Shown: piece by piece, positions 19,585-29,565 of the stretch
Layout of the letters: every line of letters begins with the position of its first letter
Numbering within the stretch: position 1 is the stretch's first letter
Source: Spizellomyces punctatus DAOM BR117
Taxonomy: Eukaryota; Chytridiomycota; Chytridiomycetes; Spizellomycetales; Spizellomycetaceae
Length of the DNA: 64,000 nucleotides
Reading direction: 5' to 3'
Assembly: GCF_000182565.1 (NCBI RefSeq)
Contig: NW_015971537.1
Span: forward strand, 825,859 to 889,858
The notes under the pieces: generated by a model
Database searches by the model: none
Told to the model about the DNA's origin: nothing
Seen by the model: the letters and a program-made list of their open reading frames with translations, nothing else
Program-made: the position numbers and the translations under genes

Positions 19585-22500
19585 ATGCCTTTGATTTTTG
19601 ACCCAATCGCAAACAGAAACGTAAAAGAAGACTCGAAGCCTTTCGAGAAGATGATGCGGAAGATCGTCTCTGGAAACTTCTCATGTAAGAACTGGACTAA
19701 GAAACGACGAGAAGCACTAGAGAACCTTCAAATACATCGAGTACCAAGATTCCTACAATCTGAGCGAGAAAAAAGAATTGCTGCTGCGAGACGCACTGAG
19801 GCTCAAAAGCAGGCTATTGCTGAAAAGGCCAGAGAGACAAGAAGGCTTAATAAAGAAGCGGAAGAGCGCGAGATGAGAGAAATTCAAGAGAGGGCTCAGG
19901 CTGCTATTAAAAAGCGAAAGGAAGCCGCTAAGAAGGCTGCTGCCACTAGGGCTAAACGTAAGTATAATCTTCGAAAGCGTCAAGAATCATTCTCACCTTT
20001 AATATCTGTCAAAGAGATCAAAATCAAAGGTATCGGTTATACAAAGGAACTTTATCGGTTCAATCCAAAGTACACCTTCGCTACTCATGATGATATTGTT
20101 TCATTTTTCAATGATGTCATCAAGGAATCACTTGTAGGCCTTGAATGCGGTGACAAAGTGCAAATAGGGTTTCAACATCAAAGTCTACACAATGGATTTT
20201 GGTCATCAAAAGTTGTATCAGTTAGTGATCTGATTGCTTCTGATGTGATAGACGAAATTACTGCGAGAATGCAATCGGCTGAAATAGCATCAATCGATGA
20301 AAGCATGACTATCGAGGTGCGTCGTTTAGTTTCGGTAAAGGGCGGCGCCTTCAAAAACTATCATGACCATCTATCAGCACAGTCAAAAAGTTGTGTCATT
20401 GTTGTGAAAAACAATGGTAACGATTGTGGTATGAGAGCAGTTGCCTTATCCGTAGCATTCCATACGATGGATCACTCAACAAATGAATATGCGTACATCA
20501 TGAAACAAAGAAAGCCACTGGACAAAATTGTTACTAACTATTATGAAGGATGCGGGTTACCTGTTGGTCAGAAGATGTCTTACGGCGATTTTCCAAAGTT
20601 GGTTTCATTCCTCAAAAGGAACATCATTATTGTTGATCTAGAGAATGGTGGTAAGCCTCTTATGGTCAAAGGTGTTAACAATGAGCGATACAATGAGAAA
20701 CCTGCTACTATCCTATGTAAAGGGGATCATTTCGATTGCATAACCAAGATTAACGCCTTTTACTGTGCATCGTATTTTTGTTTCCAATGCATGAAAGGAC
20801 ACAAGCATACCAATCATAAATGTGATAAGAAACGAGGATGCAACCTTTGTGGTCGGGTCACATGTAAACAAGGATCTCCCGATGATCTAGTGTTGTGTTT
20901 AAGTTGTAACTTAGGTCACTTTTCAGGAGATTGTGATGATTATCACAAGGAGAAAAAATGCGATAAAATATGGAAATGTAACAAGGAAGGCGGCTGCGGG
21001 CGTGTATTTGAGTGTGCTTATTATGACGGTAATTGTGCTGAGTTACACAATTGCAACCACCATCTCTGCCGTCCTTGCAAGGCTTACGTCACTCCTGACC
21101 ATCGATGCTTCATACAGAAAAAGAAACCCAGAAAGCACATTAGCAAGATCATAGCATTTGATTTTGAATCAGAGTTTCTACATGATGGTGAACATCATGT
21201 AAAGTTTACGGATTGCAAGGTAGTTTGTACCGGTCTATGCCAATCTGTGTGCCAATGTCATGAGCATCACTCCTTCTTTGAATTTGATGCTTTTTATCAA
21301 TTCATCTTCAAGAACCCTAATACAACATTCATTGCTCACAATGGTCAGGGTTACGATTTCCACTTTCTCTTCAAAAAGTTCAATGACAACGGTGTTAAGC
21401 CTAAGTATATCTCAAATGGGTTGAAGATCATTTCAATGGTGCTGCCCAAGTTCAACATCCGGTTCATTGATAGCATGTCGTTTTTGCCTATGGGACTGTC
21501 AAAGTTGCCTTCCATGTTTGGATTAGAGGAACATGTTCGTAAGGGTTACTTTCCACATTGGTTCAAATGTTCAAATGATTATAAAGGCGTTTTACCGTCT
21601 TTGGATGATTTCCGATTCGACAGTATGCCCTATGATAAACGCGCTGATGCACGACGCTGGTACAAGAAAACCCTACGCGAATGCATGAAGGGTAGGTATG
21701 TTTTTGATTACACTAAGGAACTTGTTGAATACTGCAAGAATGATGTCGATATTCTAGCAGCGGCCGTGAAATTGTTCCGAGAGCAATTCCTTGTAGCAAC
21801 CGATGGTGAAATTGATCCTTGGGCTTATAAAACCATAGCATCGGCATGTATGGGGACTTACAGGCATATGTTCATGCCTGAAGAAAGCATACCCACACAT
21901 CATGAAGAAGGAATGTGGCGTCATTCAGACAAGGCTGTCCAGTGGCTCGAATATCTATGCGATAATGGCGTTCCAGATATGCGACATGTTCTACATGGTG
22001 GAGAGAAATGGATTGACTGATTAAATGGGAAAAAATTCTATGCTGATGGCTATTCTCCTTCGACAAATACTGTGTATGAATTTAATGGTTGTGAATTCCA
22101 TGGGTGTAAACAATGCAAAGACGATGATGCCGTTAATTATCGTGGTGTCCCTTATAAGTCTTTGAGACAATATACTGATAATAAGCATGAAAAATTGATT
22201 GCTCTAGGTTACAATTATGTCTCGATCTCAGAGTGTGAATATGACTCAAACAAGAAGATATGTGATTATGTTATGAGTAAAGACCTCGACATTGAATATA
22301 TCCGACCTCTAGATCCTCGTAACGCATTTTTTGGTGGTAGAACAAATGCCAGCAAACTTTACTACAAATGTTCTGAGAAGGAAAGAGTGAAATACTGCGA
22401 TTTTACATCACTGTATCCTTGGGTAAACGCTTTTGGAGAGTACCCCTGCTACTCGTTCCCCACAAGGATTCTTAACAACTTTGATGGCCAACTGAACTAC

Positions 22501-23727
22501 AATGGTTTCATCAAGTGTCGAATAGTACCCCCTCGTGGGTTATATCACCCTGTACTTCCTGCTAAGATTAACAACAAGACCATGTTTGTTCTTTGTAATA
22601 ATTGTGCTGAAAAAGGAATCTCTGTTTGTCGCCACTCTGTTGAACAGAGGGCTTTTGTTGGGACTTGGTGCATTCCGGAAGTGAAGTTAGCGCTTTCAAA
22701 GGGCTATGTCATTTCTCAAGTTTATGAGGTTCTTCATTTCGAAAATACGGGATCTGATCTTTTCAAAGATTACATCTTCACATTTCTCAAAATCAAGCAG
22801 GAAGCATCAGGGTACCCTAAATGGTGTAAAAATGATGACGACAGAAAAAAGTATATTGACGACTACGAAAGCAAGCAAGGTATTCATCTTGATCCAGCCA
22901 AAATTGTCTACAATGAAGGATTACGTCTCGTGGCTAAGTTGATGCTCAATTCATTGTGGGGTAAATTCGGTCAAAAGAACAACATGCGTAAGCATATCAC
23001 AATCAATGCTGAGGAAAATCCTGATGAATACTACTCCATCATGTTCAATGATAAATATATTGTACACGACATTGTTGATTATGATAATGGTCGCACTTTG
23101 GATCTGTCATACTCCTTGCATAAGGCTGCTGTTCGTGATGACAAGAATACTAGTATTTTCATTGCTGCATACACTACCGCTTTGGCTCGTTGTAAACTTT
23201 ACAGTGTTCTGGATACTGTAGGGGAAAAGGTGTTGTACTATGATACTGATTCTATTATATATGTTGATGATGATATAGGATCAACTGAAAAGACTTTGCC
23301 CTATGGTGATTATCTTGGAGACCTGACAGATGAATTGAAAGGCGACCATATTGTAGAATTTGTTTCAGGTGGCGCTAAGAATTACTCTTACATTCTCAAC
23401 AAAACGGGGAGAGCAAAGACGGTCTGTAAAGGCTTCGCACTTTCATATGAAAATGGACTCAATCTTGGACATGAGTCTATGAAGGATATAGTATTTAACC
23501 CTAGGTACATTGATGATGAAGGGATTGAGAAAGAGAGTTGTGTTAATTTTAACTTTAGCGAAATCAACATTAGTAAAACACACAGTGTGCGTAACAAGAC
23601 AAAGATCATCATACCAGAAAAAAATAACTCACCCAGCAAAAAGTACAAGTTTGTCTACGACAAACGTGTGGTTCAAGAATTTAACTCTGAGTCTAAGGTC
23701 ATAGAGACACTTCCTTTCGGTTTTTAA
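19585..23727 (+). pseudogene. protein-primed family B DNA polymerase, one in-frame TGA
   Basis: A 1,380-residue frame with a single stop, TGA at 22018-22020. Order: a basic coiled-coil N-terminus (residues 20-130); a conserved block around KNNGNDCGMRAVALSVAF (about 270); a cysteine/histidine-rich zinc region (about 390-510); exonuclease motifs Exo I (AFDFESEF, about 525), Exo II (AHNGQGYDFHFLF) and Exo III (YCKNDVDIL); polymerase motif A (DFTSLYPW, about 939), B (KLMLNSLWGKFG, about 1118) and C (YYDTDSIIY, about 1220). This is the protein-primed replicase of Polintons. The TGA separates exonuclease from polymerase, so both halves look intact but unlinked. The integrase start lies one base after the TAA. 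Confidence 0.95.
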
Positions 23728-23728
23728 A

Positions 23729-24829
23729 ATGGGGACAAAAACCGAACTAATCACGAAAGTTTACTATGATCCCAAGACTGGACTTCAGAGCATAGAAAAG
23801 CTCTACCAGAGACTCAAGGATCAGGGTATTTCCAGAAAGGATATAAAGACATTCATCGACAGTCAGCATGTGCAACAAGTACACAAACCTCTTGTCAAGC
23901 CTAACTACATGCATATAACAGCCAATGGTGTTGATCACATATGGCAATCGGATTTGTGTGACATGCAGAAATATGCTACCTACAACAACGGTTACCGTTA
24001 TCTGTTATGTATTGTAGACGTGTACTCTTGTTATGCCTTTGTTTTTCCTCTCAAGAATAAAACCAGAGAAAAGATTGCTGATTGTTTTACAAAGTTACTC
24101 GCTAGGCGGCGTCCTAAAAATATCACGACTGATAGGGGTTCAGAGTACAACAACATTGTTTTTGAGCAATTGCTCAATAAGTATGGTATAAACCATTACA
24201 TGGCTGAAGTTGCTGACCATAACCATATGGGTCTGGTCGAAAGGTTTAATCGCACACTGAAAAGTGTTATCTCCAGATACATGACCGTATTTAAAACTAA
24301 GCGCTACATAGATGCTCTTCCTGACCTTGTTATGAACTACAATACTTCATATCACAGTCTATTGAAAAAGGCACCTGTCGATGTTGCTGATGGTGATTAT
24401 ATACGCGATAATAGCAAGGCTGTAAGTGATTTCAAGAAGTTTGACATTGGTGACCATGTAAGAATATTACTCAAACGGGATATTTTCAAAAAAGGATATG
24501 AGGCAAAATGGTCTGATGAAGTATACCATATAGTCAATGTCGATGGCTATCGATTCGTAGTAGCATATGCCAATGGTAAAGAAATAGACCAGCATTTCAA
24601 ATACTATGAATTACAGAAAACCAATGCACCGATTACCGAGAAACCAGGTCATCGACCAGTAAAATTGACTAGAACACAAAAAGAAGTTCGCAAAGAAATT
24701 CGTCAGTTGGAGCCTGTACAAACACGACCTACTAAAACAAGATTGCAACAGAAAAAGTTAAAAGTTCGTCCGAAGGGTACATTTTCACACATAGAAATTC
24801 CGCGGCGGAAGATGCCGGTGCAGATGTAG
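23729..24829 (+). CDS. retroviral-type (rve) DDE integrase, 366 aa
   Basis: This intact integrase would insert the element into host DNA. The catalytic triad is Asp75 (IWQSDLCD), Asp135 (TTDRGSEY) and Glu171 (GLVERFNRTL), an exact DD35E spacing. The N-terminal 60 residues are helical without an obvious zinc-binding HHCC. The C-terminal part has an SH3-like beta fold (KFDIGDHVRILLKRD to FKYYELQK) and a basic tail. It starts one base after the polymerase stop, which is striking for a eukaryotic element and suggests one transcript. The last codons (PRRKMPVQM) resemble the GC-rich repeat, and a hairpin begins at the stop codon. Confidence 0.95.
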   Translation: MGTKTELITKVYYDPKTGLQSIEKLYQRLKDQGISRKDIKTFIDSQHVQQVHKPLVKPNYMHITANGVDHIWQSDLCDMQKYATYNNGYRYLLCIVDVYSCYAFVFPLKNKTREKIADCFTKLLARRRPKNITTDRGSEYNNIVFEQLLNKYGINHYMAEVADHNHMGLVERFNRTLKSVISRYMTVFKTKRYIDALPDLVMNYNTSYHSLLKKAPVDVADGDYIRDNSKAVSDFKKFDIGDHVRILLKRDIFKKGYEAKWSDEVYHIVNVDGYRFVVAYANGKEIDQHFKYYELQKTNAPITEKPGHRPVKLTRTQKEVRKEIRQLEPVQTRPTKTRLQQKKLKVRPKGTFSHIEIPRRKMPVQM

Positions 24830-24847
24830 TCCATTTGAAGAATGGAC
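24829..24847 (+). terminator. hairpin at the integrase stop codon
   Basis: GTCCATTT-GAA-GAATGGAC has an 8-bp stem with one G-T pair and a 3-base loop. It starts on the last base of the TAG. It belongs to the same family as 18974-18992. Confidence 0.6.
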
Positions 24848-24865
24848 ATGAGGACCCCGGCAGGC

Positions 24866-24903
24866 ATGCCGGGCGCGGAGCGGCCAATCCCGGCTGGTAT
24901 GCC
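24866..24903 (+). repeat. GC-rich short repeat, copy downstream of integrase
   Basis: The 38-bp unit opens ATGCCGGGCGCGGAGCGG and ends ATCCCGGCTGGTATGCC, preceded by CCGGCAGGC. It matches 17875-17912 at 34 of 38 positions. It is the rightmost element-specific signal I can see. Confidence 0.78.
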
Positions 24904-25181
24904 TCGAAGGTAATGTTGAGATGGGATGAGTTCTGATGCCTGAGTTGCCTACATCTTCTGTGGAATTTTGTGTAAACAAGGAAACCAATGTTGCCATTTA
25001 AACATGTGGATATTTCTATTCTTTTTGCAATCTTGCTAGGAAAATGGGGACATTTCTCATCCCTACATGTCTCTACATAATTTTTTACTTTCCATAAGCT
25101 TCCAATTTTTACCATTGGTTTTATCCTGTGGCACTTTTTCCCTGGGAATATTTTTGATGAAATTGTCCCACAGTGCCTCAC
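24904..25181. other. spacer between integrase and Fanzor remnant
   Basis: AT-rich sequence with stops in all plus frames. It may contain the Polinton right terminus or a decayed or intron-interrupted 5' part of the Fanzor gene, but I cannot identify either. Confidence 0.5.
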
Positions 25182-26006
25182 TTTGTAGTCAACTTACCTG
25201 CTTGTCGAGCAGCAGAGAATGTCATCGTTATCGACCCAAACAAGCGCGACATTCTCTACTGCCAAGACAGCAATGGTACGACATTTCGCTACACCGCCAA
25301 CCAGCGAGCCGTGGAGACTGGAAGCCAGTGATTTGCAAAGAGACGAGAAGCAATGAAGGAAGAAGCTGGAGTTGATCTCATAGAATCACGAATACCATCC
25401 CACAAAACAATGAACCTCATGGACTTCACTCGCTACCTTCTCGTTCGCCGCGCTGATTGGGATCGTCGCAAGGAATTCTATTCGCATCCTGCTCATACTC
25501 GATGGAAATGGCACTCCTTCATAAACCGTCAGAAGAGCGAATCAGACCTCATAAGTAACATGCGCAACAAGTACGGTGAAAACTTTACTGTTGTGATGGG
25601 TGATTGGAGCGATGCTGGTCGAACTGCAAAATTTCAGACCTCATCAAAGACAAAAGGCTGGCGCACCCTCTTTAAGCGGAACAGGATAAACTGCTTCCTT
25701 CTCGATGAGTACAAGACCTCATCTGTTTGCCCTCGCTGTTCATCCTCTGAGTTTGTCGAGAAAGGCTTCAAAGAACGACCTCATTCAAGACCTTGGCAGC
25801 GAGGCAAGGTTGAAAAAGTCCATGGATTGCTGGGTTGTACCAACCCTAACTGTTTGCAGCAAGACTGGACGTTGAGAATGCGCTACTGGAACCGAGATAC
25901 GCTGGCAACCTGTAATATGCTAACGATCGTGCAATCAATGTTGGATGGACACGGTAGACCAGAGGTGTTCAGCAGGAGCAGCAGGAGTGTTCCAGCGGTA
26001 GCGTAG
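25182..26006 (+). pseudogene. Fanzor (eukaryotic TnpB-like) nuclease, C-terminal RuvC part, one TGA
   Basis: The frame shows the RuvC-I motif ENVIVIDPNKRDILYC followed by FRYTANQRAVET, then TGA at 25329-25331, then FAKRREAMKEE and onward in frame. Downstream are VVMGDWS, LLDEYKTSSVCPRC, a second cysteine pair (GLLGCTNPNC) forming a zinc ribbon, and RuvC-III WNRDTLATCNML. This order and the DEYKTS..CPRC block are characteristic of Fanzors, RNA-guided nucleases carried by transposons and viruses. In Fanzors the RuvC-II glutamate is relocated, which would fit the Glu in DEYKTS. The N-terminal domains are missing, so this is a remnant. Whether it was Polinton cargo or a separate insertion is unclear. 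Confidence 0.85.
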
Positions 26007-27240
26007 CGTAGATTAGTTAGATTAGCTTTTCCGAACTGGTTGTCGCCGGTTCAATCCATGGTGCGGGTGCTAGTGCCAATACCCACCGGCTCCGCACTAT
26101 CGACACCAGCAAGATCGCATCCGCAAGGTTCACATAGTATAAAACTTTGGGCAACGCTTCCGCAACCGAGCGGATGCGCTACAGATGATTGAAATGAAGC
26201 ATATATTATATATCCAAGTCGGAGGCCTAGTGGCAGGAGAGGAGATCCCCTACTGAATGAGCTAGGCTCTGCCGCGACGGCACAGTGGCGGTTTATGGAT
26301 ACTTTACGAGGTGCAGCTGTCGCGCAGCGACGGGAAGGAACCTTCCGATATGCGTTTGAACTTGGAGCGAAACCTTCCTGGTAAGGTACTCTCAAATTTT
26401 CCATTTGTTCATAAGCTTCTAATCGATGGCTCAAATGAAATCGAGAGCTTGACTTACTAGCCTCGCCGTGTAAATCTTAATAGGGATTGTAGCTCTCATG
26501 GCACCTTCATGTTGTGAAGGTTAAGAGTCTGGCCCGAATGATGGGCTGGGAGGGCAGGTTTGGCTATACTGGTCACAGCCAAGCCTTCCCAGTACGGCCC
26601 ACCATTGTTGCGACGAACATTGAGCGGAACGTACCCGTTTCTAAGATGTAAATGCCAAATATGCAAGATCATCCAACCAAACCTCTGAATCTACACATCC
26701 ATATTCCCTGACGGAAATAAATGCTGTTGTCCTTGCTGCCTCCAATGACGGTAGATTATGGTCTTAGATCGCACCCCGTAGACCAATTATAAGTAGTGAA
26801 AATTGCCCAGAGAAGATTATGGTATCTCGTATGGCAGGTGTACGATTGCAAATCCTGTAATAAAGTTCCAGATCAGGATCCAAAAACGAGCCTAACCTTC
26901 TGTTGAAGACAGTCAAATTCACTACACATAACTAGACTGCTATGCAAGCCATCTTGAGTTTGTCATTGCTATCTTTTTCCCTTTTCTCTGCACCGAGCAT
27001 GGTGAAATAATATTCGATGGGTGATTTTCTATTTTAAGGTGCAGAGGACCCATTCACGCCCTCTTTTCCAGAATCTAATCCTGTCCACACTTGCTTCTGA
27101 CAATGCCTTCCAGAACCCTCAAACGCGCCTGTTGGTATAAGAAACCATCATGGCTGACAGAGGGAAACCTCGTTAGACTGCAGCCATTCTGATACCGCAA
27201 CCAAGAGTGCCCGAGTTCATCTAACAAATTATCATTCAAC
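26007..27240. other. non-coding stretch: Fanzor flank, then host promoter
   Basis: I see no convincing gene. From 26200 to 26640 it has several short palindromes (GTCGCGCAGCGAC; GGAAGGAACCTTCC near 26331) that could be the structured 3' flank of a Fanzor element. From about 26900 it looks like ordinary host 5' flanking DNA. The mobile/host boundary lies somewhere here. Confidence 0.45.
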
Positions 27241-29054
27241 ATGGCACCTCAATACCAGGATGTTTCGTTAGCGCCCGTCGTAGACTCGAAAGAAAGCATG
27301 GAACGAGAGATTGAAGCCTATGCCGAGCATATTAGGAACCTGTTTGCAGATGTTCCCGCCCTTAAGCCAAAGGTGGGCTTTATAGCAAAGAATCAGTGGC
27401 TTATCGTATATGGAATGGTGCATTGCTAACTCTGGGAGATATCTGTTATAGTATATCCCCATAACCAGAGAGACCTTTTTTACCGCATTCCAGGATGGCA
27501 TTCTTCTTGCCCATATAATCAATGAGATTAAGGCTAAATCAGTCAACATCCAAAAGCTGAACACGCACGTCAACCCGGAGCACCTCGCTCCCCCAGCAAA
27601 GGCAGACAATGTTCCCCAAGAACACACCAAAGACCTTTTTGAAGCGACAAATAACCTCAACATTTGTCTTGATGCCGCACGTAATGTAGCGGTCGTGGTG
27701 AACGTTGCTGCTGAAGACTTCCTTCGAAAGAAGCCTGATCTGGTCCTTGGGGTTGTTTGGCAGTTAATTCGTGCCCATCTGCTTTCAGATGTGAATCTCC
27801 CGTCTCACCCTGAGCTGATTCGCCTATTGGAACCAGGGGAGAGCTTGACTACGTTAATCGGACTGACAAATGATCAGGTCCTGTTGAGATGGTTCAATTA
27901 TCACCTCGCCCGGTCGGGTGCATCCAAGCGCATTCAGAACTTTGGCAAAGATGTGACAGACTCGGAGGCATACCTTTTGTTACTCAGGCAAGTTGCCCCT
28001 GGGCATCGAAAGGATGCGACGGATGAGTTGGAGGCGGCATTGAAAATTCCTGCAACGGAGAAAGAAGCGAGAGCTAAAGCGGTCTTGGAGGCCGCTGAAA
28101 GACTGGGTTGCAGAAAGTTCGTTACCGTCGCCGATATATGCAATGGCCACGCGAGGTTGAATCTGGCGTTTGTGGCCACCGTTTTTGGAAAGCATATTGG
28201 AATCCATCTCCCTACCGAGGAACAAGCCAGAGAAATCATTGACGAGGTCGCTGTACTGAAGGCTCGTATCGCTCAATTAGAAGAAACTGTCGCGACCCAG
28301 GCCAATGAACTCACTGCCGAAAGAGCTGCCCACAACGCTAGTGTAGCAGATTTGGAAAACAAACTCGCTTCCGAAACAACCAGGCTAGAATCGGCCTTGG
28401 AAGAACTTCGGAAGGCGAAAGAGCAAGACACAGAAACGTACACCAGTCAAGTCGCGGAACTTCAGGCCCGATTTAATGCTCTCAAAGACGAGCAGGTCCG
28501 CTCAGTAGAGTCCCAGCAAGCTTTCCGCAAGCATGTTGGCACACGACTTGGCATGGTCCGATCCATGCTGCAGGATCATATGGTTGCTGTCAAGCAAGAC
28601 AGCTCTCTTGCTGCAAAGCTCGGCAAATTGCTTGGCTCTAACGCAAACAGCCCCGAAAGAAACGATACACCTCCTCCACCGGCTGCGACAAAGGAGCCGG
28701 GTACAATGGAAGAAGAACTGGAATACTTGTCGGATGATCTCCAAGCTTTTGTCAAGGAAGTTTTGGATGAGAACAGGGAGCAAAAGAAGATTATTTTGGT
28801 TCTTGCGACTCGAACTGAGCAGAATGAAAAGGTATGATTTTGACTTTTGTCAAAATTTCATATACCGATGACTGACCCTTTTAAAGATCAATTCCATGAT
28901 GGGCGACAAGATTCGAGAATACACGGAACACCAGATTGCCTTGAACCCTATCAAGGAAAAGAAGCACAAAGAGCACAAAGAAAAGGAGCACAAAGAGAAA
29001 GAGCACAAGGAGCCAAAAGAGCACAAAGAGGGCAAAGGGGTGAAGGCCAAATAA
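27241..29054 (+). CDS. fimbrin-like actin-binding protein: two CH domains plus coiled coil
   Basis: Exons 27241-27372, 27452-28831 and 28887-29054 give 559 residues; the first intron has a TGCTAAC branch site. Residues about 8-135 form a calponin-homology domain (FQDGILLAHIINEI, AAEDFLRKKPDLVLGVVWQLI) and about 160-300 a second (LLRWFNYHLARSG, DSEAYLLLLRQ, AERLGCRKFVTVADICNG, LNLAFVATVF), both closest in pattern to fimbrin/plastin. A long coiled coil follows (about 315-420), then a Pro-rich spacer and a second helical part ending in a lysine/histidine/glutamate repeat (KEHKEKEHKEKEHKE). Fimbrins normally have EF hands and four CH domains, so this is half a fimbrin with a coiled coil that could dimerise it to crosslink actin. 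Confidence 0.82.
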
Positions 29055-29565
29055 TAGATGTTGATCTGGTAGGCAGTCATAACAATAGTCGTAATGTATT
29101 CACAGAAATAGTAATATCAGTAAAGAGTACTTTATCGCCATGTCCTATTCCCTTATACGAATTGCGTCTCTCATTTCTCTTGTGTGATATGCTGATGCTC
29201 CAGGCACTAAGAAGCAAATGAAATAGACATGCTTGTAGAGATCATGGCAACCGTAATAGCCTGTTGCGGACGGGCAAAAGAATGGTACACGGATAGATGG
29301 TAGTGGTCCACTAACATCAGCACGAGATTAGATCGCGGACGAAGTGGATAAGCGGGCGCCGCGACAGAACTGCTTCCGATGAGGTAACCTGTGGATTCCG
29401 GAGGGTCGGAGGGTAAAGTGAAAAGTGATATATCATCCTATCGGGGCAAGCGGGCGGGAATGGTAGGTCGTTTGTATCAGATTTTCCGGTCGCATCAGTC
29501 TACCGCCCGTAGTGTCATGCAGATGTTATGGCCGTTTGCCAGATTGCTTTAACATGATTGATTCA
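29055..29565. other. convergent 3' flanks, no gene seen
   Basis: The stretch lies between the 3' ends of the fimbrin-like and ureD genes. Only UTR-like sequence is visible, with no ORF supported by recognisable protein pattern. Confidence 0.6.

Larger units (their letters stand above)
4062..24904. mobile_element. Polinton/Maverick-type virus-transposon, left end off window, right end unresolved
   Basis: The block combines a protein-primed family B DNA polymerase, a DD35E retroviral-type integrase, an A32/FtsK-like packaging ATPase, a major capsid protein and a penton-like minor capsid protein. This set defines Polintons (polintoviruses). Genes from 4 to 15.3 kb are mostly on the minus strand; those from 15.4 to 24.8 kb are on the plus strand. 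The left terminus is beyond the copia insertion and outside the window. No terminal inverted repeat can be identified, so the right limit is set after the last element-specific repeat and may lie further right. The adenovirus-type maturation protease is not seen. Several genes carry single TGA stops, so the copy is probably inactive but young. Confidence 0.93.

Noticed and set aside
20380-20520. Cysteine protease domain in the polymerase N-terminus (NDCGMRA)
   Set aside because: The block matches the conserved N-terminal segment of Polinton polymerases, and no paired catalytic histidine/aspartate arrangement is evident.
2331-25331. TGA as a sense codon (genetic-code reassignment) or programmed readthrough
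   Set aside because: Intact host genes such as the velvet gene (44369-44371) end in TGA. The capsid, penton and integrase genes contain no internal TGA. The alignable sites correspond to arginine rather than tryptophan, so CGA decay explains the pattern better.
26047-26057. tRNA gene (GGTTCAATCC resembles a B box)
   Set aside because: The box is one base short and no A box or cloverleaf can be drawn around it.
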